Below, piece after piece: positions 43,110-55,526 of a stretch of 64,000 nucleotides of DNA; within the stretch, counting starts at the first letter, position 1; each line of letters opens with the position of its first letter. The stretch is from Paroedura picta (taxonomy: Eukaryota; Chordata; Lepidosauria; Squamata; Gekkonidae). The stretch covers positions 67,385,434 through 67,449,433 of the forward strand of contig NC_135374.1 in the NCBI RefSeq assembly GCF_049243985.1, written 5' to 3'. Under the pieces are notes generated by a model. That model had not been told where the DNA came from and searched no databases. It worked only from the letters and a program-made list of their open reading frames with translations. A program made the position numbers and the translations under genes.

Positions 43110-43333
43110 TACAGTATTTGTTGGTGTATAAGACTACTTTTCCCCCCTGAAAAACATGCCTCCAAGTGGGGGGGGTCGTCCTATACGCCAGGTGCACTTC
43201 AGTTGGGATAGACATAGCTGCCCATAGTGGCCCATAGTACTGTAATGTAATGTAACAAACTCTATATTTTAAGTGGAAATGTTGGGGGGTCGTCTTATAC
43301 GCCCAGTCATCTTATACGCCGGCAAATACGGTA
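43110..43333. mobile_element. TA-flanked MITE
   Basis: The left end TACAGTATTTGTTGGTGTATAAGAC and right end CTTATACGCCGGCAAATACGGTA are inverted repeats, both bounded by TA as in Tc1/mariner-type insertions. The inside repeats the same motif twice (CGTCCTATACGCC, CGTCTTATACGCC). The superfamily is inferred only from the TA flanks. Confidence 0.65.
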
Positions 43334-43508
43334 AATATATCATTGTTTTCTCTTTATAAATGAGTTTCAAAATACTTGTTGCATATATAGATCTCCCCCA
43401 CCCTCCTCCCTCAGATCATTCTGATTTAGGAGTGCTTCACATCTGATAATTTTCAAAGATTTCAGTGAGCTCTGGTAGTATAGCAGCTAAGGATGAACCG
43501 AGCAAGGC

Positions 43509-43820
43509 CATGAATTTATTAGTAAAGGTAAAGGTATCCCCTGTGCAAGCACCGAGTCATGTCTGACCCTTGGGGTGACGCCCTCCAGCGTTTTCATGGC
43601 AGACTCAATATGGGGTGGTTTGCCAGTGCCTTCCCCAGTCATTACCGTTAACCCCCCAGCAAGCTGGGTACTCATTTTACTGACCTCGTAAGGATGTAAG
43701 GCTGAGTCAACCTTGAGCTGGCTGCTGGGATTGAACTCCCAGCCTCATGGGCAGAGTTTTCAGACTGCATGTCTGCTGCCTTACCACTCTGCGCCACAAG
43801 AGGCTCATGAATTTACTAGT
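43509..43820 (-). mobile_element. tRNA-derived SINE with Bov-B-like tail, full length
   Basis: The reverse complement runs from GAGCCTCTTGTGGCGCAGAGTGG to (CCTTTA)n, matching 14504-14789. Flanking direct repeats CATGAATTTATTAG (43509-43522) and CATGAATTTACTAG (43806-43819) are the target-site duplication, with one difference, so this insertion is comparatively young. Confidence 0.88.
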
Positions 43821-46800
43821 AGCCTTAGGCTGGCAAAGGCTCCCTGCCATCACCCTCCCCGTCCCTGCCACTGCCCTCTCTAGAGTCAGGGGCAGTGAGG
43901 CAAGGGGGAAGGCCGAGGCATGGGCGGGATCTCTGGGGTGGCTATGGATTTTGGGCCTCTAGCCCTGCATTGCCTCGTCCCACATCACCATTGCCCCAGG
44001 CTACAAAACTGCTAGCTACATATCTGGTTTTGAATGTAATAGCAAGCCACTGAGGTCGGATCCAGGCATTAGGGAGGGGAAAGGAGTGTTCTTGATCTCT
44101 TGAACATGATTTAAGATTGGAAATGTGATGAGCCATTTTGTATTCCTGCCGTTGAACAAATAGTATGTCCAATATGCTCTTCTTTCCAAGGCATACTGCT
44201 GGTCAAGAAAACCTTCTGTGTGTTACTTTCACTCCCACTCACAATCTCACATATTCTGGTTGAGGTAGAACTACTTATGTAGTCCTTAATAGAGAGGGAG
44301 TCTGGGAGAAGACTTTTGTTACAAACATTGTTTGAGAAGAGATTTAATCACTTCATAGTGCTTATAGCTCAGATAGCTCATCTTATAAAATTATTTTATT
44401 TGTTCCTCGTTTCTCCTGACCTCTATGTACTTACCGATCTTCCCACTAGCTCCCAAGGCCGTCTTGGCACCCTCTGCTTTGGGCATTTGTATGTGTGTAT
44501 ATGTGTATGTGTGTGTGGGGGATACTGTTTAGTTTTTCCATTCCTTTTCAAAGACCGTGACTATATTGTTCAAGAACTCCTTGAAACCTTGCTTACTTGG
44601 GATAATTGGCCACAGTTACTGAAGCAAGTTATTCTGAGATCTACTATATTAATATCTTTAAAAGCCTGACTGTGGTTATTTATCATCCCTTCTTTTCCAC
44701 AGATGGAATCTGCTTTTCCCAATATGGAACTGGGTAGCATCCAAAACCTAGTATTTTCTTCTTACTGCAGCACAGGCGAAACACTAGGAGCATTATTACT
44801 ATTTTTCTTTTTAAAATGTGGCATACATTTTTTTGTAAGTGAAATTAAGAAATAAATTGTCAATTAACTATTTTGTGATGCTGCTTTCTTGAGCATTCCT
44901 CAATCTGGCTTGTACAAATAAATGAAATATATTTTATCCACCTTCAAATACTTTGAAAATTATTTGGTATTACATTTATAGTGGTATCTTCATAACTGAA
45001 AACACATGCTGAGGCTTAAGCTCTATTGAGTTTCAAAGGCTTCACAGAGAATGATGGAGTTTCTTAGGCCTCATGTTTGTTTGTTCAAATTACGCAAGCG
45101 TCTTGCTTCATCCTTGGCATTATGCCATGCAATTTCTCATGACCACTGCTTTTATCTTTCTAGGCTCATAGCTTCTTAATAGTTTTGGCAATAGTTATTT
45201 TTATTATATATTAATTTCCATGATTTCTAGAAAGAGGCCAATGTAACAAAAAAAATCCTAAAACCATAGTGGGTCTCAAGAGTTCCACCTAGAGCATCTG
45301 GGATTCATATTAGAATAACCCATTCATTTCCATTTGACATTAGGCTGTCCTGCCTGGCTTAATTTTTTTGTAAAATGAACAATCTGGTTTTAAACAGACC
45401 ATCTATTTGTCAAGAACTTTCAGGGCCATTACTAGATGTTTTAGGAGTGGGGCTATTTACTAATTTTCTGATTGGTACAAAAGTAGCAACATCAGAAATG
45501 GAGCTTTGCATGAGTTGGTGAAATCAGCTCATCGCTCTTAGAAAGGAGGTTGGCTTCAGTCCAATCCCATTGATCAAAAATATCTGGACATTTGAGATTT
45601 TCCTTGTCTTGAATGAACAGTGGGGTCAACATGAGGATGAGTATAGGTTAATGACCTCTTCAATTTCTTGAAACTCTGCACATGATCTGAGGAACCTGCG
45701 GCAGCCTTGGTAACATGTATTAAGCTGAGTTTAAATCAATTGTATTGCTTTCAAATAAAGTCTTTGTGCTTTATTACTGTGTCCCTTTCCCCTGTTTTTT
45801 GTTTGTTTTGCCCCTTTCCCCAACCCTTTCCTGTTTTTCTCTCTATAAAGCTTTTTTAATGAAGACTTTTTTGTGCCTCATTTAGGACAGTCTATTTCTG
45901 TAGGATATTTCTCTTAATCTCTTCTGCACAGGATGAATTGCCTGGGTTTATTATAGTTTATTATAGTTTATTATAATATATATATGTTACAGATTTATGC
46001 CTGGCTACTTTGTTATTGGTCTAGAACTGTGCTAGAAGGATATCAGTGGTGATAATAGGTTTCACGTTGAGGCCATAAGGCATAACAACCATGAGAACAA
46101 ACAACATAAGTATCCAACAGCATGCATCAGATAAAAGGCATTAAAATATGAAATAAAACACTTAAAATAAGAGTAGCATTTTAAATTAGATTAAAATTCA
46201 ATACAGACAGTTAGTGGATGTCTTTGGTAACACTGGAGACAAACATTTTCCTAATAATTACAGAAGAGAACAGAATTGGTAACCATCAAGGTAACAAATG
46301 GAAAAAACATCTGCCAAGAGAAACACCACACAATCCTCATCCTTGCCAGAAACCTCAGATAATGTTAGGATCAATTTTGACTGAACAATCTCATAAAGGA
46401 CAAGACTGTAAATAATAGATAAGGCCTTCTACTTGAATAGAACAACAAGGACGCAAACACCTGTCCTGCAGCTCCTAGTTAAACCTACCCTGTAAGTTCA
46501 CTGAGGGAAAGGTTTGAAATCAAGCACTAGTGAAAGCCTTCCTTAAAAGGGCATAGACTAGGTCGTATAAATAACAAGAGAAGGAGATTGTCTCGGTGGG
46601 CCAGTCTAGATATTCTCATGAGGTTTCTGTGGCATATTCCAAGGACCCCTTTGGTCTAAGGGAGTTTCTCAGCAAGGAAAAGCACTTTAATTCCTTCCTT
46701 CTATAATAGCCATGTTTGTCTCTCCAGGCTTTAGATTCTTTGGATAAATATCTAATTTAAGACAAGTCTGTCCCAAAGACATTTTAACACAGTGGTACCC

Positions 46801-48212
46801 TATTTGGCCTGTGTTTAACATACTTTATTTTAAATTATTTATATCATGCAAAAAGGTAGCTGAGGACTAGACTTCAATGTTATGTAACTGGTTTAGAAGT
46901 AAAGTTACAGATAGCCTCAAGGTATAGGGTTTTTTTTAAATGTCCTTCCTCTTAAGGAATCTAGTAGCTGTGGAATCAGTAGCTGTGGACAGTGCGTAAA
47001 ATAGCCAGTTTATACTTCGAGTGGAGAATGATGAGGAATAGTGAAAGTCTGGCCACTCAAATTGAGCTGAGTCTGCAATGCTTCTACTTAGAACAACAGA
47101 AATATCTGGGCAGGAAAGGAAGTGAAAAAGTTTTGCTTATCTCTAATTCTTCTGGTACTAAACTTCTAAAATATGTTTTGAGATAATCTGGCTTCATATA
47201 TCTCAGAGAAGCATCAATGTTCCAATTTTTAAAAAAATGAAAACGGTAAATGCTGTACATTTTCCATTTCTATTCTCAACAGAGTGAATTCTCAGGCTAA
47301 TGATCTCTGCCAAATAGTTCTTTTAAAAGACTAGGATTAAACTGTCATTATTTCTTCTTCAAAAATTATTCCAATAGTCAAATTTATTATTTAGAGGAGT
47401 TCTTTGAGTGGCTTCTTTGTGTAATTTCATCCTTTTGCTGTGTGGGTTGCATCACTGTGACCCATAGCCATATAGCAGTTACATTTTTTTTTAATGTCAT
47501 ATAAAATAAGAGAGTCTTTTTCCAAGGCCCTTATATGTATTCTTTAGACTTTCCAGTGAGGAATGCTTAGAGACCACAGAAGGTCTTTTTAATGTTTATT
47601 TAAATGGGACTTCCATGTCCAGGTTGTGTCAAAGCTCTCATCTTCTAGGAAACCCTAATTGCAGATGCACCAGGATAGGGCAGTTGTTAGCAGTGAGAAG
47701 ATTCTTGGATCCCGTGCTATACAAGTGCAGCAGTGCTCATGGAAAGGACCTTCTGCTGCAGGCTGCTACAGTTTTCCTAAATCCCACCCTGAAGGTTGGT
47801 GGACCTTCAGGAACAGGCTTAGGGGAAATGTGGGATCAACTATTCTCCTTACATACATACACAATGCAGAAAATATTATTAGGATCAAACCAATACTCTT
47901 ATTACTACTTCACACCTCTTAAGGTGAACACTAATATTGAAAAATAATACATTTTTATCCCTTTCGTTTTCTTTCTATTCCATGCGTATTTGCAGTTGGG
48001 TAGTTATTACTGTTGCAAGTCTCTAGCATGGAAGATAAGATTTCTGAAAGAATCTGTACAGTGAAATAGAGAAAGTGTAGTGGATAATAATGAAACTGTT
48101 GAACGATGGGTCTTCTGCTAGACTATTGTTCTGCATATAAGGCTGCTGAATGATGTGTGACTAGCAATGTGTTTGGATGAAAACAATTCTTAGTTAAATT
48201 AAAAAGTGGCAT

Positions 48213-48360
48213 TCAAGTGGGTAGCAGTGTTGTTCTGAAGTACACAACAAAATTTGTTCTGAAGTACACATCAAAATTTGAGTCCAATAGCACCTTTAAG
48301 GCCAACAAAGATTTATTCAAGGTGTGGGCTTTCTAGTACATGCACTCAGACTGTGGCAGT
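48213..48360 (+). repeat. Penelope-like repeat, single orientation
   Basis: GTGGGTAGCAGTGTTGTTCTG...TTGAGTCCAATAGCACC...GCCAACAAAGATTTATTCAAGG matches the arms of the palindromic copies. It is followed by GTGTGGGCTTTCTAGTACATGCACTCAGACTG, a decayed hammerhead-like region on the minus strand. About 25 bp (TTGTTCTGAAGTACAC...) is duplicated in tandem near 48231-48280. Confidence 0.65.
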
Positions 48361-48954
48361 TCAACTACACACTTATCTATGGCATTGGATATTCTGAAAG
48401 ATAACACTGAGCTTAATTAATGTAGTGCATTTGTGGAGCATATAATGATCATCAGTGGCTAAGTTGATCAGCAATATTAGGTACACCTTCCATATTATGT
48501 TTTTGTAAAGCAACGCATTCACTTCAGGGAAGGTTTCTCTTGTAGATCTTTAAGTGACAGCATTGTAGTGTTGCATTTTTCTGAATTTTTCCTATATTTT
48601 TGGCTGTTGGGGAAGTGCTTGGAACAATGATGTCAGGGCACAATAGCAGTTTCTATGTCATGTTAAGGGAAGAGAACCAGAAATGGGACTGCTGTTCAGA
48701 GTTCATGAGACCATTTTTCAGAGATTTCATGCATTGTTGAGTTCAGGGCCAGATCAGCTTGAAAAAGGTTCAAGTTGCACCTATGGTTACAAGATAAAGA
48801 AGCAAGTAATATGGTAGCAGAGCCCAAAATGTGTTTGCACTGGGCACCATATAGACCAGTTAGGTCTGCTGCACATTCTATTCTATTACTGACTTCAAGC
48901 TCAGTGGTTTATCATGCCGTATGACACTCCCCTTCTTTTCTTGCTCTGAATTAT

Positions 48955-49168
48955 AGGGAACTAGGGTTGCCATATCTGGCTTTGGAAATACCTTGAGTGG
49001 TGCCTGGGGAGGGTGGGGTTTGGGGGAGGAACAGGGTGTAAGGGCATCAATTGGACCCTCCAGAACAGCCATTTTCTCCAGGGGAACCGATCTTGTACAT
49101 CTGGAAATCAATTGTAATTGTAGGAGATCTCCATGTGCCCCACTTTGAGGTTGGCAACTCAGGGAACT
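48955..49168 (+). mobile_element. TIR element (GGTTGCCA family) with perfect 8-bp target duplication
   Basis: The element 48963-49160 runs from AGGGTTGCCATATCTGGC to TTGAGGTTGGCAACTC and is flanked by identical AGGGAACT (48955-48962 and 49161-49168). The core AGAACAGCCATTTTCTCCAGG matches the copy at 41821-42034. The 8-bp duplication places the family among hAT-like transposons. Confidence 0.8.
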
Positions 49169-50010
49169 CAACAACTTGCTTAGTGTTTTGTATTACACTA
49201 ACATTACTGTTGACTCTTTGTGATTGTAGTTCACAGTGCCCCTGAAGCTTGATAAACACGATAGTTTCCTGTAGCAGAACACAATTTCCTGCTGGGAGAT
49301 GAATTGATCACTCATTCCTCCCACAAAAATCTATTTTGAGGTAATTAAATACATGGTTTTCTACTCTGCATTTCAATTGCAGTTTAATTGTGTTAGTGTG
49401 AGAGGTACTTTACTTTTGTAGAAAATTTCATGAAAGCAAGTTAAAACCTGTGATTGCAAAACTGGCGGGAGCGTTCCAAAGAATTTCCTGACATAGCAAA
49501 CTAACTTGTTTGTAACCCTCAAGGATTTTATTCCTTTGAACTCCAGAGAACTTATATCTGCATGAAGTACAGAGATATGTAGAATAAGTTACTTCGGAAC
49601 TGTATGTATCAAGGTCCAGATTTTTTTTGTGGTTATTTCACATGTAAATAGGTTTGTAGGGTAAGGTAGCATGTTTTCTCAAAGAAAAGAATCAAACCGG
49701 AGCCTGTCAGTTCTGTGGCAGGTTTGGAGACTGAATACCATTTTCCTAATTAATGTTCTGCATGGACATGACACTTCTATAACAAATTTATACTACAAGT
49801 CATGGCTTGGTGTGGAGAAGGCTTTAAAAAGACTGCAGTCAATTCAAATCCCTTTCCGATGGAGGATGGGGGAACCTTTTTTGAGGGCCCATAGAATTGG
49901 ACCCCCTAATCCAATCGTTTTTAAACATGGGGCAGGGTTGGGGAGTTGTACATTTGGTGTCTCTACCTAAAAAACCCTCAGTCCCTCAAGGCCCTATATT
50001 CTCCTTTATG

Positions 50011-50374
50011 CCCTATGGCAGGGTTTCCCAACCAGGGGGTCCAAGGACCCTTGGGGGTTTGTGGAAGCTCCAGATGGGGTCCATGGCTTTTCCCCTCTTG
50101 CCTTAATTGATTCAGCCATAAGCTAGGGAACTGGCCACTTCCACTGTTCCCCTTCCGGCATACCTACTCTTGCCTTCAGCCACCTCTTCTCTCCCCCCCC
50201 AGTCCTTTTTGAGCCTGCCTGTTAAAAGGGGTAGCAATGTCACTTCAGTGACACGTCACTTCCAGACAATGTGGCGGGCAGGCATGGACAGCTGACATAA
50301 CTTCTCCTCGAAGCCTTAAAAATTATTTCAGGGGCTCCTCCATGGTCGAAAGGTTGAAAAAGTCTACCCTATCA
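50011..50374 (+). mobile_element. hAT-type non-autonomous element
   Basis: It starts CAGGGTTTCCCAACCAGG (50019) and ends GGTTGAAAAAGTCTA (50366). The flanks CCCTATGG and CCCTATCA share 6 of 8 bases. The inner sequence contains no coding frame. Confidence 0.65.
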
Positions 50375-50616
50375 GGGCCATGGACTATAATTGTCCCCAT
50401 CATCATTATTAAACATCATAAAGCCCCAGTTGACAACTCACACCTTACCTGATTGGCCCTCCCTGGGGATGTGCCACTAATAGAGATAATGTTAATGGGG
50501 CCAATCAGCTCAAATTGCACTCTCCCAACAAGGTCCAATCAGTTCAAACTGTAGATGGGACACAGAAACACCATGAGGACATGTGGAGGGGGGAGACTCT
50601 CAGTAGCACCTTCCTA

Positions 50617-50882
50617 GCAGAAGAAGAGTTAGTTTTTATACCCTACTTTTCCCTGCCCAAAGGAGTCTCAGAGTGGCTTATTTTAGCCTTCCCTTCCTCT
50701 CCCCACAACAGGCATCCAGTGAGGTGGGTGAGGCAGAGAGAGCTCTGAGAGAAACTCTTCTGTGAGAACAGTTTCTAACAGGACTGTGACTAGCCCAAGG
50801 TCACCCAGCATATGGAAAAGTAGGGAATCAAATCTAGTCTACCGCATTAGAAGCTGCTGCTCTTAACCACTACACCAAGCTG
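50617..50882 (-). mobile_element. tRNA-derived SINE (second family), near full length
   Basis: The reverse complement reads from CAGCTTGGTGTAGTGGTTAAG (head) through a cysteine-tRNA-like A/B box region to AGCCACTCTGAGACTCCTTT...AACTCTTCTTCT. It is the same family as 63461-63692. Confidence 0.75.
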
Positions 50883-51169
50883 CACAAATTGCCATTGCCT
50901 TAAAGAGATGTAGCTAAAGCAAAGGCAGAAGAAGCTGTTGCAGGAGGATGGTATAAGTCTTTTTTGACTTACTCATTGACTGTTATGAGATTCTTTTCCT
51001 TTAAATTTGGACCTTTTGGCCAATGGTTTCTCAGAACAATCCAAGGAGGTAGACACTCAGGTATTTCCTACATGGGGAAGTGATTATGATAAGGTTTGCA
51101 ATTGGAGAAGGGATAAATGCTTTTGTCTTCTGTGTTCTCTCTCTTTCTCTCTCGCTCTCTGTGTAGCGG

Positions 51170-51350
51170 GGAATGCTACACAGTCCTATCCCCATTCCAC
51201 GCAGCTCTTTCCTCCAGGGGAACTGATAGCTACAGTCTGGAGAAGACCTTTTATTCTGGGGTTTCTCCAGGTTTCACCTGGAGGCTAGCATCCCTGAACA
51301 GTGTCAGGAATGCTAGTCTCCAGCTGGAACCTGGAGATTCCACTTCTGGG
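51170..51350 (+). repeat. TIR element (GGTTGCCA family), fragmented
   Basis: CTCTTTCCTCCAGGGGAACTGATAGC and TTTCACCTGGAGGCTAGCATCCCTG match the family's right half, followed directly by an inverted left end (GGAATGCTAGTCTCCAGCTGG). Two fragments therefore lie head to tail. A (CT)n run precedes them at about 51138-51160. Confidence 0.55.
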
Positions 51351-53429
51351 CTTTCTCGAAGCCTGACGAATATTTCAGGGGTTTCTGAATGGCTAAAAAG
51401 GCAGTAATTGAGACATCTTCTGTAAGTTCTTTGCCAATCAGTGTTTTTATGTTTGATTATAATATACAACTATTTTTGATTTACTTTGATTTTGAACTGA
51501 ACTGAAGAACATACAGACTGAAAGGTTTTCAGTTCTTCAAGCAAATTTTGCTATCAATTAAATATTTTCATTAATGAAAGAAATGCTGACAAGTTAATGA
51601 ATTATTTTAAGTTTATTGTTATTACCAATTACCCTCACCCAGGCCCATGAAGGCCCATTCCCCACCCTCCTGGGCCCATTGAGGCCTCTGTCAGCCTTGG
51701 CAGCACCTGTCCAGGTTTGGGGGGACCAGAAAACTCCCTGCAGTCTTCTGGGGATCGGGGCCATGTCACTGGTCCAGAAATGCCCCCCTGTGGAGTGCAG
51801 GGCAGCCAGGAGAAGCCTTTGCATGCTTCTCCCTGGATCAGGGCTGGGCATGCACTGAATCAAGACCGGGATGCCACATGCGCTAAAGCGGATGCAGGCC
51901 CCTGTGCATATATGCTGAATCAGGTCCATGGTAGTGCGCCCTCAGGATTGGCCGGCTTTCCAGAAAGAGCCTCCTGCCTGCCCTATGGAATGAAAGGCAC
52001 CCATGAGAAATCTCCATCCTCCCTTCCTTCTTCCCCCACCCCGCCCATCTCTTTATCTCCATTAAATCCAGCTCTTGAGATTAGAGTCCACCACTCTTTA
52101 AGCACTACACTACACTGAATTTTAAGATTGAGTGAGAGGCGGATATCAAAACCATGATTTATGCTTTTGCCATGTGGCCAACACCCACAAAGGCCATAAT
52201 CCAGGTATGCATCCTAGTGCCTGGTGTATTCCTGGGTGCACTGGGCTTTGCCTCTAGTTGGCTATAGTGGAGCAAAAAGGTTCAAGTTTCCCAAATAATT
52301 ACTGAATTCAGATACCATACCAGTATTGAGATTTGCGAATATTAGGAAATATCAAGGGGGGAGGGGGGTTAATACACCGGTGTAGGGTTATTTTGCACAC
52401 CCCTAAAAGCAGTACAAACTAGAGCAAAGCAGACTTGTTTTCCAGTAACATCAGCAAAGCGTTTAGAGACTTCTGTTTAAATCTGATACCCCACTTCATG
52501 TTTTAGAATTCTATGTTTAGTGTTGTTGTTGTTTTAACCACGGGAACTGTTGAGATGCCAGCGTGTCTGCAGACATCAGCAGTTTTAAAGAAAGTAACAG
52601 GAACAGAACAGTATGAAAATTGTGCTAGCTAAGGATTAGTAAAGACTGTTGATTCTGTCACAAGGATAATTAATCATAGCTCACTGCTACACATACAATG
52701 TTTCTCCTCAATTTGCATAGATTTTAAGATCAGAACTAAAATTAGAAGTGAGCACTGTAAAATAAAAAAACATTATTTTGTAAACTCTACACTTCTTTCA
52801 CAAAAGAATACACATTTATTACTTATTGCTACATATGAACTTGAATCTTCCCTGAAGATAGCACTTCATAGGGTAGGGTTATTTTGTAAGAAATGTTCAT
52901 TTTCACACTGCTAGTTACCACTGGGAGATTTTAATAAGCAATATCAAGCTTACAGAAATAGCAGATCAGCCTGCTGGGCCTTGAACACATATATATGCAC
53001 AAAGCTTGCCAGAATCCAGGACTGGACATATAGCTTAAATTAAATATCTTATATCCTAATTACTTATATCCTAATTAATCAAGCTATTCCAAACACTAGG
53101 ATGAGCCAGATCATCTCGCATTTGGCGCCTAGCAGTGAGAAACAGCAAATCAGTCTTCCTAGATAAGAGCTGCCAACAAGCAGAAGATAAAAGAATATTC
53201 TCTTGGTAGCAACCTGGCAGCTGTCCCCTCTCAAAACTCAAAGCAACTAAAGGTCAAGCACCAGCCTGTAACAAAGATGGCATTACAAAGGCTGTACACA
53301 GTCTCATGGAGAAATTTTTGTGGAGTCCTGAGTTTCCTAGGAATATAGTTGGAAAACTACTGGCATAGAAAATTATCTTAGTCGGTGGAATTAAGTCATA
53401 GCTTTGATCCATAGATCCTTGAGTTTTGC

Positions 53430-53724
53430 AGCTAATAGTAAAGGTAAAGATATCCCCTGTGCAAGCACCGGGTCATGTCTGACCCTTGAGATGACGCCCT
53501 CTAGTGTTTTCATGGCAGACTCAATACAGGGTGGTTTGCCAGTGCCTTCCCCAGTCATTACCGTTTACCCCCCAGCAAGCTGGGTACTCATTTTACCGAC
53601 CTTGGAAGGATGGAAGGCTGAGTCAACCTTGAGCCGGCTGCTGGGATTGAACTCCCAGCCTCATGGGCAGAGCTTCAGACTGCATGTCTGCTGCCTTACT
53701 ATTCTGTACCACAATAGCTAGTAG
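53430..53724 (-). mobile_element. tRNA-derived SINE with Bov-B-like tail, near full length
   Basis: Reverse complement of the 14504-14789 family. Flanking AGCTAATAG (53430-53438) and AGCTAGTAG (53716-53724) are likely the target-site duplication. The head end is somewhat decayed (CTATTCTGTACCAC). Confidence 0.8.
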
Positions 53725-54642
53725 TTAATCACAGATAAGATCTGTCATAGGTACATTTTCCAATAATCTACCCATCTCTGAGAAATAGGTTACAGTTTCT
53801 GTCAAAGCTGACTATGCCAATTCTCTGGTAAGGATTGCATGAATCAACAAAATCTAGCAAAGATCACCATTACAGTACTGGATGGGGACTTTTAAAAAAT
53901 CTCTGTCCATTCTAAATTTGCGCAAGTGGGTCTAGCCCTCAAATATCGTACGTGCTGGATTAATGCGAATAACCTGTGAGTCTACCAAGTTTGCATGTTT
54001 GTTTTAAAACATGCCAGGACATGCAATACTTCTGGTAATATGGTATGCATTCCTAACCCGTCCAGGTAAGTTGTTTTTGTATATGCTTTACCTTCAGTAA
54101 TGAATTAACAAAGGAGCTATTTTGACTGTCCAGAATACCATTATGGTATCAGATGTAATTATCATTGTAGTTGCATAGGCTAGACTATTCAACGCAGTTA
54201 CGCCTATGCATATATCTAGAATAGTAGTTGCATCTGAATTCTGCTTCTGCAGCTGGTTGCTGTGATGGCTGATGCAGCCACTTGCAGTACTAAACCTTCT
54301 TATAGTGAAATCTCTCAAGTCCTGCATAAGATGTTCATTTATAATGGAAGTGCCATGGAGGATGAATCTTAGCCCTCTTCAGCTTGTAATGGGAAACTGT
54401 TAAAAGTTTAAGTTTCTATCAAAAAATTTAAACCAATATTTTCACCATCTCCAGTTTCACTATAAATTTATTTTGCTGCAAGTCTAATAGACATGAAAGC
54501 TTATGCAATTGATCTTGCTCTGAGAGGATTTTGCCTCCTAATTCTGCCTCTGCTCATCTTTGCGAGAGCTTCTCTTGTTCTTTTCCAACGTATTATATTT
54601 CTTGTCTTGCTGCATTTGTTTCTCTCATTCTTTTTGTTGTAG

Positions 54643-54702
54643 GATCGGGATACTCGCCTCTAGAAGATGATGAAGATGTGTATGCACACAATAGATATAA
54701 AG
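54643..54702 (+). CDS. SRPX: SRPX exon 2 (acidic linker)
   Basis: 60 bp. The acceptor is TTTTTGTTGTAG at 54631-54642 and the donor AAAG|GTGAAT at 54703. With the base left from exon 1 it reads GSGYSPLEDDEDVYAHNRYK, nearly identical to human GSGDSPLEDDEVGYSHPRYK, and leaves one base. It lies right after the signal peptide in the mature protein. Confidence 0.95.
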
Positions 54703-54987
54703 GTGAATGCTTTGCTCATATGCTAATGAGGATCAACTGTTTCCAGGAGAGCTTTTTTCTTTTCCTGCTTGGAGCATGAAGCCTTAGGGTATGTCTGTAC
54801 AGGCCACTGTTGCAAGATTTCTTTTATTATCTGCTGCAAATAGCTTATGCCCTTGCATCTAAAACTTTGTTTACGGTTGCCACTCTACTGCTGTTATTGT
54901 TTTAAAATAAAGAAACATGAAAACTGGTACCTCACAAAATACAAGTTTAGTGCCTGTCCACATATGCTCCATTCTTCATCCACTGAG

Positions 54988-55150
54988 ACCTTGTTTATTT
55001 ATTACATTTATATACCGCTCTCCCCTCAGGCTCAGAGCAGTTCACATGAAACGGAGGGAACAAGAACAGAGTCACTCATTAGCTATAATGAATGGATAAC
55101 AATTATGGTAGCAATAAACAGAGAGGATAAAAATTCTAACAGAATATCAA
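54988..55150 (-). repeat. CR1-type LINE 3' end, antisense
   Basis: TTATTTATTACATTTATATACCGCTCTCCCCTCAGGCTCAGAGCAGTTCAC is the antisense CR1 terminus, as at 22290. Confidence 0.7.
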
Positions 55151-55422
55151 TCTAATAGATGCATGGCTTGTCAGTTCAAGCATGTGGATTCCTGGGTTCA
55201 TGGGAGGAAGATTCAAGGCCCGGTGGATGTTGTTAATTTCGGTTGTCCTCAGGCTCTGCGGAATTGTTTTATTTCCTTTACACATACACCTACACATACA
55301 CATAACTCATTAATTAGAACCTGGTGTCACTGGGAACCTGTTTATTAAATCATAATGTGTCAAGAATGAGGGATAGGTTGTGCCGGAAGAACCTTGATTG
55401 ACCCAAAGTACTTTGAACAAAA

Positions 55423-55526
55423 CTCTAAAACAGGGGTAGTCAAACTGCGAATGCTGGCAGGAGCTCCTGGGAATTGTAGTCCATGGACATCTGGAGGGCC
55501 GCAGTTTGACTACCCCTGCTCTAAAA
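55423..55526. mobile_element. 88-bp MITE with identical 19-bp inverted ends and perfect 8-bp target duplication
   Basis: The element is 55431-55518: CAGGGGTAGTCAAACTGCG at the left and its exact reverse complement at the right (CGCAGTTTGACTACCCCTG). Flanks are CTCTAAAA on both sides (55423-55430, 55519-55526). The intact ends and duplication suggest a comparatively recent hAT-type insertion. Confidence 0.92.

Larger units (their letters stand above)
35264..54642 (+). other. SRPX: SRPX intron 1
   Basis: A 19.4 kb intron. Repeats recognised: palindromic Penelope-like insertions (35855-36002, 42069-42235), hAT elements (36931-37314, 41821-42034, 48963-49160, 50019-50366), antisense LINE (38190-39050), 5S-derived SINE (39688-39888), TA-flanked MITE (43110-43333), SINEs (43521-43806, 50617-50882, 53438-53716), a Penelope-like fragment (48213-48360), and TTTATTATAG x3 (45947-45976). 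The stretches 37400-38150, 39950-41000, 44180-45900, 46000-48200 and 52300-53400 show no feature I can name. Confidence 0.6.

Noticed and set aside
51594-52118. Overlapping frames of 80-133 codons
   Set aside because: GC-rich repeat-like sequence with frames open on both strands and no conserved motif; a SINE head fragment follows near 52085.
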